Part shown: one piece after another, positions 46,567-55,335 of the stretch
Layout of the letters: each line of letters starts with the position of its first letter
Position numbering within the stretch: position 1 is the stretch's first letter
Origin: Conexibacter arvalis
Lineage (GTDB): Bacteria > Actinomycetota > Thermoleophilia > Solirubrobacterales > Solirubrobacteraceae
DNA length: 64,000 nucleotides
Direction of reading: 5' to 3'
Assembly (NCBI RefSeq): GCF_014199525.1
Contig: NZ_JACHNU010000003.1
Location: 396,587-460,586 of the forward strand
Notes under the pieces: model-generated
What the model was told of the DNA's origin: nothing
The model's input: only the letters and a program-made list of their open reading frames with translations
Databases searched by the model: none
Position numbers and translations under genes: made by a program

Positions 46567-48141
46567 TTACCCGGCGGCCCGCGCGGCGTCGGAGCCGGGC
46601 TTCGCGGGACAGGTCGAGTGCAGGTGCGTCGAGCGCTGCTCCACGAGCTTCGAGTAGCCGGGGATCGTCCACGGCTCCGGCTTCCACCCAGCGGCGCGGG
46701 TCGAGCGCGAGGAGACGACCGAGCCGGGGCCGGGCAGCACCTCGAGCCCGACGTCCTTCGTGTGTCTCTTGACGTACCAGGCGACCATCGGGACCTGGTA
46801 GGTGCCGGTGACGACGTGGCCGCAGGCCGCGAAGTACTCGCCGCCGCCGACGCGCTCGAGCGACTTCTCGAGGTCGATCCGCAGCTGCGCCTGGTAGCGC
46901 AGCGCCGTGTCGAGCTTGCCGAAGCTGCGGAAGCGCGGGCCGGCCCAGTGGTAGGTCGCCGTCAGCAGGACGGCGCAGGCGAGCACGCCGGTGCCGAGCA
47001 CGAGCGCGCTGCTGCGGCGCTCGCCGCCGAGGCGGCCGACGACGTCGCCGGCGATCTGGACCGCGCGGCCGAAGCCGACGCCGCCGACGACGGCGACGAG
47101 CGTCGTGCCGAGGATGATGTAGCGCGGGTTGCCGGAGAAGCCGGCCTGCGTCATCAGCGCGATCTCGCAGATCCACAGCGCGGCGAGCACGAAGACGGCG
47201 ATCACGGCGAGGTCCCTGCGGCGTCTGAACCAGTTCCAGGCGGCGACCGCGAGCGCGAAGGCGGCGGCCGCCTTGACCGGCGTCAGCATCAGCGGCCAGG
47301 TGTTCTTGATCACCTGCCAGAAGGGGAAGTCGGCGAACGCGGGGCTGTTCGGGTTCGGTCTCTGCGCGCGATCGGCGGCGCGCCAGAAGTTGCCCGAGCC
47401 CCACCACTCCGGCAGCAGCCACAGGACCGGGATCAGCACGCCGCAGACGACGACCGTCCAGAGCGTGCGCTTGTCGCGGTCGATCAGCAGCAGCCAGAGG
47501 CCGTAGACGCCGAGGAACGGCCAGATCTCGGGCCGCAGCAGGGCGGCGAGGAAGCCGAGCACGAACGCCTGGCGGTACTTGCCGTCGAGATGGCGCTCGA
47601 TCCCCCACAGCGTGAACGCGACCAGCAGGCCCTCGGAGTTGCCGAGCGTCATGTTGCGCACGAACTGCGAGGAGATGATCAGCGCCATCGCCGCGATCAC
47701 GCCGGCGATCGCGCGCGCCGGGATCGACCCGCCGGTCAGCCGCCACGCGAGGCGGAACGACATGATGATCGCCATCACCGCGCCGGCGCGGCCGACGACC
47801 AGCCAGAGGTCGGGCGCGATGCTCCCGAACGGCGCGAAGATCGTCGTGAAGATGACGGTCAGCGGCTTCCACGACGGGCCGTCGGTGGTCGTCAGGTCGA
47901 AGTTGATGATCTCGCGGCCCCAGACGATCCACGCCCACGGGTCGTAGGTCGGGGTCGACGGGTAGAGCAGCGTGAGCGCCGCGATCGCGACCGAGATCGC
48001 GGCCAGCAGCGCGTAGACGCGGCCGTCGGTCGCGGTCTCGCGCGCGGCGGGCGTCAGCCGGGCGCGAAGCGTGTCGAGCCAGGCAGGGGATTGGGGAGCG
48101 GTCGAGGCAGTCACGTTCGAGGGGGATGGATGCGGCTTCAC
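46567..48141 (-). CDS. Polytopic membrane protein, probable GT-C-type glycosyltransferase
   Basis: 524 residues with about 10-11 membrane helices. After helix 1 comes PSTPTYDPWAWIVWGREI, an acidic loop typical of GT-C proteins, and a soluble tail of about 110 residues at the C-terminus. GTG 48141 overlaps the stop of the preceding gene (GTGA); GTG 48114 is an alternative. The overlap indicates translational coupling with the flippase-like gene. Function inferred only from topology and neighbours. Confidence 0.68.
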   Translation of the reverse strand: MKPHPSPSNVTASTAPQSPAWLDTLRARLTPAARETATDGRVYALLAAISVAIAALTLLYPSTPTYDPWAWIVWGREIINFDLTTTDGPSWKPLTVIFTTIFAPFGSIAPDLWLVVGRAGAVMAIIMSFRLAWRLTGGSIPARAIAGVIAAMALIISSQFVRNMTLGNSEGLLVAFTLWGIERHLDGKYRQAFVLGFLAALLRPEIWPFLGVYGLWLLLIDRDKRTLWTVVVCGVLIPVLWLLPEWWGSGNFWRAADRAQRPNPNSPAFADFPFWQVIKNTWPLMLTPVKAAAAFALAVAAWNWFRRRRDLAVIAVFVLAALWICEIALMTQAGFSGNPRYIILGTTLVAVVGGVGFGRAVQIAGDVVGRLGGERRSSALVLGTGVLACAVLLTATYHWAGPRFRSFGKLDTALRYQAQLRIDLEKSLERVGGGEYFAACGHVVTGTYQVPMVAWYVKRHTKDVGLEVLPGPGSVVSSRSTRAAGWKPEPWTIPGYSKLVEQRSTHLHSTCPAKPGSDAARAAG

Positions 48142-49193
48142 GCGGTCGACGCTGCGGTGTCCGCATGCGACTCGACGCGCGTGGCGGCGGCGGCTGCCGC
48201 CGCTGCCTCGTGCTCGGCACGCTGCTCGGCTTGGGCCGCCTCGCGCGCCGCCTTGACACGCGAGAGACCACCGTAGCGTACGACCAGGAGGACGAAGCCG
48301 ACGATCGTGATCGGGACGAACAGCACGAAGCGCAGCAGGATCAGGTAGGAGAGCACGGCGCTTCTGGGCGCGTTCGTGACCGCGTTGACGGCGAAGATCA
48401 CGGCCGCGTCGTAGGTGCCGATGTAGCCCGGCGCCGCTGGGATCAGCGCCGCCGCGTTGGTGAAGGCGACGACCGCGAGGCCGTCCTGGAGGCCCAGCTC
48501 GATGCCGACGGCGCGGCCGACGGCGATGTAGACGCTCGCCTCGACGCACCAGACGGCGAGCGACAGCACCAGCAGCGCGATGCCGTGGCCGCTCAGCAAC
48601 TGTCTCGTCGGCTGCGCCATCGGCTTCAGCGACGCGAGCACGAACAGCAGCCGCTCGCGGAACTTGAGCAGTGCGACGGCGGCCGCGACGATCAGCAGGA
48701 GCAGCACCGCGACGCCCGCGAGCACGACCGTCATGTTCGGCGCCGGCAGCTCCCCGAGCAGGTTGGAGGCGAGCACGACGAGGATGACGCCGAGCGCGAC
48801 GGCGTCGAGCACGCGCTCGGCGAGGATCGTGCCGAGGATCGTCCGCTTCGTCGAGCCGGGCGCCCGCGATCCGAGCAGGAAGGTGCGCAGGAGCTCGCCG
48901 CCGCGGGCCGGCAGCACGTTGTTGCCCATGTAGCCGATCGGCGTCAGCGCGTAGACGTCGGCGCGTCTGCAGTCGACGTCGGCGCGGCGCAGGATCCGGT
49001 CCCAGCGCTCGGCGCGCATGAGCGTCGCGACGACGTAGAGCCCCAGCGCGCCGACGAGCGCGACGATCCCGCCGGCGTCGCTCGGGAATCTCGGCGCCTC
49101 CTGCTTGGTCGCCCACCACACGACGCACGCGATCGGGATCAGCCAGACGATCCCCATCAGTATCCGCTTGCGCGTCGGCGTCAGCGTCGGCAT
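48138..49193 (-). CDS. Lysylphosphatidylglycerol-synthase-type membrane domain protein (UPF0104)
   Basis: 351 residues, about 8 membrane helices. Contains YALTPIGYMGNNVLPARGGELLRTFLLG and AERVLDAVALGVILVV, the conserved LPG_synthase_TM motifs (N..LP.R.GE..R and ER..D), plus IPAAPGYIGTYDAAV. Only the membrane part is present, no synthase domain, so it is more likely a lipid or lipid-linked glycan transporter. The C-terminal tail is Ala-rich. It overlaps the stop of the lipoprotein gene (TGATG). Confidence 0.85.
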   Translation of the reverse strand: MPTLTPTRKRILMGIVWLIPIACVVWWATKQEAPRFPSDAGGIVALVGALGLYVVATLMRAERWDRILRRADVDCRRADVYALTPIGYMGNNVLPARGGELLRTFLLGSRAPGSTKRTILGTILAERVLDAVALGVILVVLASNLLGELPAPNMTVVLAGVAVLLLLIVAAAVALLKFRERLLFVLASLKPMAQPTRQLLSGHGIALLVLSLAVWCVEASVYIAVGRAVGIELGLQDGLAVVAFTNAAALIPAAPGYIGTYDAAVIFAVNAVTNAPRSAVLSYLILLRFVLFVPITIVGFVLLVVRYGGLSRVKAAREAAQAEQRAEHEAAAAAAAATRVESHADTAASTA

Positions 49194-49624
49194 CAGTATC
49201 TGACGCCCCGCGCGTCGAGGCAGTCTTCGACCTTCTCCAGCTCGCTGTCGCCGAGGTCGCCGACGGTGAACAGCGCCGGACCGATCGCCTGGGCGCCGGC
49301 GGCGTCGTCGGTGTTGCGCAGCGCGCGGCTCTGCGCGTCCTGCAGCGTGCCGGTGAACGTGACGAAGGCGCGCGTCGTCGCCGGCAGGATGTTGATGCGG
49401 TCGCGGTAGCGGGCGTCCTTCTCCGCCTCCACGCCCTTGGCGTGGAAGCAGCCGAGCGGCTCGTCGCGCGGATCGAAGGCGGTCGCCTGCCGGGTGCCGG
49501 CTCCGGTCTTGGGCGCCTCGTAGCCCTGTCCGACGCTGGTGCCGTCGCTGCCGCATGCGGCGAGGGCGAGGGAGGCGATCAGTACAGGGACGAGCGCGAG
49601 GGCCTTGGACGCACGTCGGGGCAT
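49193..49624 (-). CDS. Small lipoprotein, unknown function
   Basis: 143 residues from ATG 49624 (GTG 49633 also open). Lipobox LALAAC at the end of the signal peptide (Cys near residue 24), then a soluble domain with two further cysteines (LGCFHAKG and EDCLDARG) that may form a disulfide. TAGCCT (49639-49634) lies 9 nt upstream, indicating a leaderless or very short leader. First gene of the five-gene envelope operon. Confidence 0.8.
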   Translation of the reverse strand: MPRRASKALALVPVLIASLALAACGSDGTSVGQGYEAPKTGAGTRQATAFDPRDEPLGCFHAKGVEAEKDARYRDRINILPATTRAFVTFTGTLQDAQSRALRNTDDAAGAQAIGPALFTVGDLGDSELEKVEDCLDARGVRY

Positions 49625-49714
49625 CGCGATCACAGGCTAAAGGATCGACGGGCGTTCGGAGCGCACGCCTCCGTGCAGGTCGGCGCGGAGCCGGTCTCTA
49701 GACTGCGCGCTTCA

Positions 49715-51301
49715 ATGCTTGCGGCCCCATTCGCGCTCGCGGGTCCGGCGCCCGAGGCCGGCGCCGTCGTCGCCGTCCTGCTCGCCGCGTGCGCGCTCGT
49801 CATGCGCGCGCCGCGCGTGCGCGCGCTCGCGATGGCCGCCGCGCTCGTGCTCGCGCCGGTCCTGCTCGTCGCCGACATCTGGGACTCGCCGCAGCTGCGG
49901 GTCGTGCGCGACAACCCCGGCCCGGCCGCGGCGGCCACCGCCGTCGGCGTCCTCGCGGTCTGCGCGCTGGCGGCCCTGATGGCGCGCAAGCCGCTGCTGC
50001 TGCCGGTGCTGGCGGTCGCGGCGCTGCCGTTCCGGATCCCGATAGAGGTCGGCGGCTCGACCTCGAACCTGCTCGTCCCGCTCTACCTCGTCGTCGCGGC
50101 CGGCGCGCTCGCGTTCGTCGTGCCGGCGCTGCGGGCCGACCCCGAGCTGCCGCCGCCCGAGAGCAGCTGGTCGCCGGGCTGGCTGGAGCGGCTGCTGGCG
50201 CTGTTCGTCGTCCTCTACGGCGTGCAGGCGACCTACTCGACCGACTTCGACAAGGCGCTCCAGCAGATCGCCTTCTTCTACGTCCCGTTCGCGCTGCTGT
50301 TCGTGCTGCTGGCGCAGATCGTGTGGACGCCGCGGCTGCTGAAGGCCTGCTTCGGCGTGCTCGTCGGCCTCGCGCTGGTCTTCAGCGGGATCGGCTACGT
50401 CGAGTACGCGACCAGACACATCTTCCTCAACCCGAAGCTGATCGCCTCCAACGAGCTGCACACCTACTTCCGCACCAACTCGGTCTTCTTCGACCCGAAC
50501 ATCTACGGGCGCTTCCTCGTCGTCGCGATGCTCGCCGTCGCCGCCGCGATGCTGTGGACGAGAGCGATGCGGCTGCTCTACGCCGGCGCGGTCGTGCTGG
50601 CGGCGCTGTGGGCGGGGCTCGTGCTGACGCTGTCGCAGTCGAGCTTCCTGGCGCTGCTCGTCGGCCTCGCCGTCCTCGCGGTCCTGCAGTGGGGCGCGCG
50701 GCGGACGCTGCTGCCGGCGGCCGCCGTCATCGCCGTCGCCGCGCTGGCGGTGCTCGCGGCGCCGAGCACCTTCGGCGTCGACCTCGGCAATCTCGACGCC
50801 TCCTCCAGCGGCCGCTTCGGCCTCGTCGAGGGCGGCGGCGAGCTGTTCTCCCAGCGGCCGCTGCAGGGCTACGGCGCCGGCGCCTTCGAGGCCGAGTACC
50901 GCGCCCAGAACCGCACCGCGGGCGAGGCCGCCGCGACCTCGCACACGATCCCGGTGACGGTCGCCGCCGAGCAGGGCGCGATCGGGCTGGCCGTCTACGT
51001 GGCGCTGCTCGCGGCCGCCCTCGCGCGGCTGCTGCGCGGCGCCGCGGCGACGCCGGCGCGCGCGGGCGTCGCCGCCGCGTTCGCGGCGCTGATCGTCCAC
51101 ACGCTCGTCTACGCCGCCTTCCTCGAGGACCCGCTGACGTGGGCGCTGCTGGGGATCGGCAGCGCGCTCGCGGCGCAGCCGCTCGCGCAGGCGGCGCAGC
51201 GCAGACGGCGCGCCCGCGGCGCTCAGGTGCGCGAGGGCGCCGCCGCGGAGGCAGCCCCGAACGACCTGCGCCCCTCCGACAGGTCGCTGCCGGCGACGTA
51301 G
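49715..51301 (+). CDS. O-antigen ligase-like membrane protein (Wzy_C)
   Basis: 528 residues, about 12 membrane helices, with the Wzy_C-type extracytoplasmic loop: FFDPNIYGRFLVV near the middle, LTLSQSSFLALL and the conserved GYGAGAFEAEY, then ATSHTIPVTVAAEQGAIGL (H in SHxxPxxxAAEQG). Probable ligase or polymerase for surface polysaccharide. ATG 49715 follows TAGACT (49699-49704) by 10 nt. Divergent from the lipoprotein operon. The last 79 nt overlap the convergent PHP gene. Confidence 0.85.
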   Translation: MLAAPFALAGPAPEAGAVVAVLLAACALVMRAPRVRALAMAAALVLAPVLLVADIWDSPQLRVVRDNPGPAAAATAVGVLAVCALAALMARKPLLLPVLAVAALPFRIPIEVGGSTSNLLVPLYLVVAAGALAFVVPALRADPELPPPESSWSPGWLERLLALFVVLYGVQATYSTDFDKALQQIAFFYVPFALLFVLLAQIVWTPRLLKACFGVLVGLALVFSGIGYVEYATRHIFLNPKLIASNELHTYFRTNSVFFDPNIYGRFLVVAMLAVAAAMLWTRAMRLLYAGAVVLAALWAGLVLTLSQSSFLALLVGLAVLAVLQWGARRTLLPAAAVIAVAALAVLAAPSTFGVDLGNLDASSSGRFGLVEGGGELFSQRPLQGYGAGAFEAEYRAQNRTAGEAAATSHTIPVTVAAEQGAIGLAVYVALLAAALARLLRGAAATPARAGVAAAFAALIVHTLVYAAFLEDPLTWALLGIGSALAAQPLAQAAQRRRRARGAQVREGAAAEAAPNDLRPSDRSLPAT

Positions 51302-52065
51302 CGGCCGCAGCCGGCGGCCCCCTCGCCGATGTGGGCGACCGGGCGCAGACCGCGCTCCAGCAGGCTGCGCGGCGTCTCGGCGACGAGCGCGTGGGCGTGC
51401 TCGTGCGTCAGGCCGAGCTCGCAGGCGGCGTGCATCGCCGCCGTCAGCGACGGCGGACGGCGCGGGCCGTGGGCGTCGGAGGAGATCAGCCCGGCGCAGC
51501 CGCTGCGCAGCATCCGCACGGCGTTGCGGCGCGCGCGTATCCCGTGCAGGCCGGCGAGCGAGGAGGAGCTGACCTGCGCCAGCGAGCCGAGCGCCAGCTC
51601 GCGCCGCAGCCCGCCCATGTCGTGGTCGAACAGCGGGTGGCAGCGCTCCGGGTGGGCGAGCACGATCCCGTAGCCGGCGTCGCGCAGCTGGTCGGCGGCA
51701 CGGTGGAGCGTCGCGACGGCGCCGTCGAGCGGCGCCTCCAGCAGGATCCAGCGCGCGCCGGCGGGGCCGTGGGCGATCCCGTCCAGCTCGGCCGGCGACA
51801 ACCGGCCGACGCCGCGCGCCGACAGCTCGCCGCCGCCCTCGACGACGAGCGGGATCCCCTCCTTGCGCAGCGCCCGGTTGACCTCGGCGACGCGCGCCGG
51901 GATCTCGGCGACGTCGACGGAGGCGACGTGCGGCGTCGCCGTCGCGGTGTCGATCCCGTCGGCGACCTCGAGCCCGGCCAGCTCCAGCGTCGCGTCCAGG
52001 TCCGGGGGACCGTCGTCCACACCGGGAAGCAGGTGGACGTGGAGATCGACGAAGCCAGGTGCCAT
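51223..52065 (-). CDS. PHP-domain protein-tyrosine phosphatase-like (CpsB/YwqE type)
   Basis: 280 residues. Metal-binding motifs of the PHP family: VDLHVHLLPGVDDGP at the N-terminus, TATPHVAS, VVEGGGELSARG, IVLAHPERCHPLF and SSDAHGPRRPP. This set is that of CpsB/CapC/YwqE manganese-dependent tyrosine phosphatases that control capsule/EPS polymerisation, which fits the neighbouring ligase. Its 3' end overlaps the ligase gene by 79 nt, tail to tail. No bacterial tyrosine kinase gene is nearby. Confidence 0.88.
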   Translation of the reverse strand: MAPGFVDLHVHLLPGVDDGPPDLDATLELAGLEVADGIDTATATPHVASVDVAEIPARVAEVNRALRKEGIPLVVEGGGELSARGVGRLSPAELDGIAHGPAGARWILLEAPLDGAVATLHRAADQLRDAGYGIVLAHPERCHPLFDHDMGGLRRELALGSLAQVSSSSLAGLHGIRARRNAVRMLRSGCAGLISSDAHGPRRPPSLTAAMHAACELGLTHEHAHALVAETPRSLLERGLRPVAHIGEGAAGCGRYVAGSDLSEGRRSFGAASAAAPSRT

Positions 52066-52126
52066 CTACCCCTATGAACGGCAGCGGCGCGCTCAGGTTT
52101 CGTATGAAACGGGAAGATGTGACGCA

Positions 52127-52483
52127 ATGGAGCGCTTCCTCATCACCTGGTTGTGCAACACGGCCGCCCTCTGGGTCGCCACGGAGCTGCTGTCGGGCGT
52201 CGAGTCCGGCGGCGACTTCTGGGTCACGCTGGTCGTCGCCGGCCTCGTCTTCAGCGTCGTCAACATGGTCGTCAAGCCGGTCGTGACGGTGCTGTCGATC
52301 CCGCTGATCATCCTCACGCTCGGCATCGCGCTGTTCTTCGTCAACCTGCTGATGCTGTTCCTGACCAGCTGGCTGGTCGGCAACTTCGAGATCGACGGCT
52401 TCTGGACCGGCGTGGCGGCGACGTTGATCGTGTGGGCGGTCAACGGCCTGCTCGACCTCGTCTTCGACCGCGACGGCGACTGA
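52127..52483 (+). CDS. Small four-helix membrane protein (phage holin 4_2/YvlD-like)
   Basis: 118 residues, almost entirely membrane helices (WLCNTAALWVATELL; FWVTLVVAGLVFSVVNMVVKPVV; LIILTLGIALFFVNLLMLFLTSWLV; GVAATLIVWAVNGLLDLVF). The motif VNMVVKPVVTVLSIPLIILTLG is typical of the PF04020 (YvlD) family. Preceded by GGGAAGATG as a weak ribosome site and by a short palindrome GTTTC-GTAT-GAAAC (52097-52110). Role unknown; the family is linked to envelope stress in Bacillus. Confidence 0.85.
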   Translation: MERFLITWLCNTAALWVATELLSGVESGGDFWVTLVVAGLVFSVVNMVVKPVVTVLSIPLIILTLGIALFFVNLLMLFLTSWLVGNFEIDGFWTGVAATLIVWAVNGLLDLVFDRDGD

Positions 52484-52514
52484 GCGCCGCCCGCCGCGCG
52501 CTAGCGTGGTGGGC

Positions 52515-54164
52515 GTGAGCGCGGAGAGAGCCAGCGGGACGGTCAGCGCCGCCGCGAAGCGCTGGACGCTCGTCGCCTGCATCCTTGGCTCGGGGATCGT
52601 CTTCCTCGACGGCACCGTGGTGAACGTCGCGCTGCCGGCGATCGCCCGCGATCTCGACAGCGGCCTCGCGGCGCAGCAGTGGATCGTCGAGGCGTACATG
52701 CTGACGCTCGGCTCGCTGATCCTGATCGGCGGCTCGCTCGGCGACCTGCTCGGCCGCCGGCGGGTCTTCGCCGCCGGCGTCGGCGGCTTCGGCGCCTGCT
52801 CGCTGCTGTGCGCCGCCGCTCCCACGACCGAGACGCTGATCGTCGCGCGCGGGCTGCAGGGGGTCGCCGGCGCGCTGCTGGTGCCGAGCACGCTCGCGCT
52901 GATCATGGACACCTTCCCCGAGCACGAGCGCGGCGCGGCGATCGGCAGCTGGACGGCGTGGACGGGGATCGCGACGGTGATCGGGCCGCTCGGCGGCGGC
53001 CTGCTGCTGGAGGCGGTCTCGTGGCGGTGGATCTTCGCCGTCAACGCGCTGCCGGTCGCGCTCTGCCTGCTGCTGCTGCGGCACGCGCCGGAGGGCCATC
53101 GCGAGCGCGGCACGCCGATCGACTGGGTCGGCGCGGCGCTCTGCGCGCTCGGCCTCGCCGGCCCGGTCTACGCGCTGACCGAGCAGCCGCAGCGCGGCTG
53201 GGGCGATCCCCTCGTCGCCGGGCCGCTGGTCGCCGGCGTCGTCCTGCTCGCGTGCTTCCTGTGGTGGGAGCGGCGGACGCCGACGCCGATGCTGCGCCTG
53301 GAGATGTTCCGCGCGCGCAACTTCTCGGTCGGCAACCTGGCGACCTTCGCGCTCTACGGCGGCCTCAACATCGCGACGCTCTTCCTCGTCCTCTTCCTGC
53401 AGCAGGTCGGCGGCTGGTCGCCGATCGCCGCCGGCGCCGCGATGCTGCCGACGACGCTGCTGATGTTCGTGCTGTCCAAGCGCTTCGGCGCGCTCGCCGA
53501 CAGACACGGGCCGCGCCGCTTCATGGGCTACGGGCCGCTCGTCGCCGGCGCCGGCCTGCTGCTGTTGCTGCGGGTCGACGCGACGCCGGACTACCTGACC
53601 GAGGTGCTGCCCGGGATCGTGCTGTTCGGGCTCGGGCTGTCGATCACGGTCGCCCCGCTGACCGCCGCGGTGCTCGGCGCCGCCGGCGTCGAGCACGCCG
53701 GCGTCGCCTCGGGGGTCAACAACGCGGTCGCCCGCGTCGCGGGGCTGATCGCGATCGCGGCCGCCGGCGCGGCGATCGCCGCCGTCGCGAGCGCGCGGCT
53801 CGACGACGCCCTCGCCGGACGCGACCTCTCCCCCGCCGCGCAGCGCGCCGTCGACAGAGCGCGCGACCTGCGCCTGACCGACAGCGCGCCGGGCACGCCG
53901 GCGGCCGAGCGGCCGGCCGTCGACGCCGCGCTCACCGACGCCTCGGTCGACGCCTTCCACGTCGGGGTCGGGATCGCCGGCGGCCTGGCGCTGCTCGGCG
54001 GCGTGATCTCGCTGCTCGGCATCCAGGACCCGCGCCGCCGCGCCGAGGTCCCGTGCGAGAGCTGCCCCGGCGGCGCGATCGTCGGCGCCTCCACCGAGGC
54101 CGGTCACGACCCTGCGGAATCGCTCGGGCGGAGCCCTCGGATTCCGTCGGAAGAACTCGCCTAG
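52515..54164 (+). CDS. DHA2-type (14-TM) MFS exporter
   Basis: 549 residues from GTG 52515. Motif A GGSLGDLLGRRRVFAAG in the first cytoplasmic loop, motif C-like GPLGGGLLLEAVSWRWIF in helix 5 with the following RWIFAVN typical of DHA2/EmrB drug exporters, about 14 helices. TAGCGT (52502-52507) ends 7 nt before GTG 52515, supporting a leaderless start; GTG 52506 is also in frame. The last codons (ESLGRSPRIPSEELA) are encoded by the dispersed hairpin element at 54111-54178, so the C-terminal tail has been replaced or extended by it. Likely drug or metabolite efflux. Confidence 0.86.
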   Translation: MSAERASGTVSAAAKRWTLVACILGSGIVFLDGTVVNVALPAIARDLDSGLAAQQWIVEAYMLTLGSLILIGGSLGDLLGRRRVFAAGVGGFGACSLLCAAAPTTETLIVARGLQGVAGALLVPSTLALIMDTFPEHERGAAIGSWTAWTGIATVIGPLGGGLLLEAVSWRWIFAVNALPVALCLLLLRHAPEGHRERGTPIDWVGAALCALGLAGPVYALTEQPQRGWGDPLVAGPLVAGVVLLACFLWWERRTPTPMLRLEMFRARNFSVGNLATFALYGGLNIATLFLVLFLQQVGGWSPIAAGAAMLPTTLLMFVLSKRFGALADRHGPRRFMGYGPLVAGAGLLLLLRVDATPDYLTEVLPGIVLFGLGLSITVAPLTAAVLGAAGVEHAGVASGVNNAVARVAGLIAIAAAGAAIAAVASARLDDALAGRDLSPAAQRAVDRARDLRLTDSAPGTPAAERPAVDAALTDASVDAFHVGVGIAGGLALLGGVISLLGIQDPRRRAEVPCESCPGGAIVGASTEAGHDPAESLGRSPRIPSEELA

Positions 54165-54178
54165 CGGCTCGCGCTTCC
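54111..54178 (+). repeat. Dispersed two-hairpin 3'-end element, copy 3
   Basis: Hairpin GGAATCGCTCGGG...CGGATTCC (54116-54145), then the 30-nt core at 54149-54178, beginning GGAAGAACTCGCC on the plus strand and the reverse complement of copies 1 and 2. The MFS stop codon (TAG, 54162-54164) lies inside the core. Confidence 0.75.
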
Positions 54179-54251
54179 GACTCGCGCGCCCCAACGGCCG
54201 GCGGCCGCGCTCTGGGAGCGCGGCCGCCGTGGTGCGAGGGGGTCAGTTGGT

Positions 54252-54317
54252 GGGAGAACGAGCCGCCAGGCGAGCTCTCCCGACCTGATCCAAGGCCGCA
54301 GGCCGCAGGATCAGGCC
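54252..54317 (-). repeat. Dispersed two-hairpin 3'-end element, copy 2
   Basis: Core at 54252-54281 (starts GGGAGAACGAGCCGCC, ends GCTCTCCC), preceded in transcription order by the CTGATCC/GGATCAG hairpin (54285-54315) that contains the sigma factor stop codon. Compared with copy 1, outer positions change as a pair (GGAAG/CTTCC to GGGAG/CTCCC), keeping the stem. Confidence 0.75.
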
Positions 54318-55165
54318 GCCTCGCGCAGCGCCGACAGCGCGGCCTCGCGGGAGAGGCGGCGGAGCGCCTGCTCCTCGATCTCGCGGGCGCGCGAGGAGCT
54401 GACGCCGAGGCGTCTGCCGATCTGGGTCAGCGTCTGCGGCGGCTCGCCGCCGGTGCCGAACCGCAGGTGGATCACGGTCCGCTCGTTGTCGGGGAGGTCG
54501 TCGATCGCCTTCTGCACGGTCTCGTGGCGCAGCGTCTCGGCGACCTCGTCCTCGGTGTCGGGCGCGTCGGACTTGATCAGCGCGCCGAGGGCGGTGTCGC
54601 CGTCCTCGCCGACCGGCGCGTCGAGGCTGGTCGGCTCGCGGTCGGCTCTGCCGGCCTCGATCACCTGGTCGAGCGGGAGTCTCGCCGCCTCCGCGATCTC
54701 CTCGTCGGTCGCGTCGCGGCCGAACTTGGCGGTCAGCTCGCGGCGCACCCGCGCGACCTTGCGGGCGCGCTGGCCGACGTGGACGGGAAGCCGGATCGTC
54801 CGGCCCGTGTTCTCGAGGCCGCGCTGGATCGACTGCCGGATCCAGAGCGTCGCGTAGGTGGAGAAGCGGAAGCCCTTGCGCCAGTCGAACTTCTCGACCG
54901 CGCGGATCAGGCCGAGCGTCCCCTCCTGCACGAGGTCTCCCATGCCGAGGCCCTGACCCTGGTAGTGGCGGGCGATCGACATGACGAGCCGGAGGTTGGA
55001 GTTGACCATCCGCTCCTTCGCGGAGAGGTCGCCTCTCTCGATCCGTCTCGCCAGCTCGATCTCCTCGGCGGGGGTCAGCAGCGGCCAGTTGCGCGCCTCG
55101 CGCATCAGCAGCTGCAGCGGATCGAACGTGGTGTCGTGGGTCTCAGCGTTTGCCGGCGTGCTCAT
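54311..55165 (-). CDS. Sigma-70 family RNA polymerase sigma factor (RpoD-like, group 2)
   Basis: 284 residues. Region 1.2/2: DPLQLLMREARNWPLLTPAEEIELARRIERGD, NSNLRLVMSIARHYQGQGLGMGDLVQEGTLGLIRAVEKFDWRKGFRFSTYATLWIRQSI; region 3 ARKVARVRRELTAKFGRDATDEEIAEAA; region 4 LPDNERTVIHLRFG with HTH LTQIGRRLGVSSSRAREIEEQALRRL. It lacks the long N-terminal region 1.1 of the housekeeping RpoD, so it is a group 2-type factor. ATG 55165 has an AAGGCAG site; the longer frame to 55255 would start inside the promoter. Divergent from a CsbD stress protein, which may be in its regulon. Confidence 0.92.
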   Translation of the reverse strand: MSTPANAETHDTTFDPLQLLMREARNWPLLTPAEEIELARRIERGDLSAKERMVNSNLRLVMSIARHYQGQGLGMGDLVQEGTLGLIRAVEKFDWRKGFRFSTYATLWIRQSIQRGLENTGRTIRLPVHVGQRARKVARVRRELTAKFGRDATDEEIAEAARLPLDQVIEAGRADREPTSLDAPVGEDGDTALGALIKSDAPDTEDEVAETLRHETVQKAIDDLPDNERTVIHLRFGTGGEPPQTLTQIGRRLGVSSSRAREIEEQALRRLSREAALSALREAA

Positions 55166-55226
55166 GTCTGCCTTTTTCGTCGTCGTCTTGGGGTCCTTCT
55201 GTCGAATACCTACTGCTGTGCTAGGT

Positions 55227-55255
55227 ATTGTACGCCCAGAACGTTGCTTCGTCAA
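55227..55255 (-). promoter_or_regulatory. Promoter of the sigma factor gene
   Basis: Near-consensus on the minus strand: TTGACG (55255-55250), 17-nt spacer, TACAAT (55232-55227). The predicted start is near 55220, giving a leader of about 55 nt. Confidence 0.75.
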
Positions 55256-55335
55256 CTACTCTTCCCGCGCGCGTAATGGCCGGGCGCAACGGGCACCCCT
55301 CAAAAGGAGAGCACCCGTTGTTAAGGAGACCCGAA

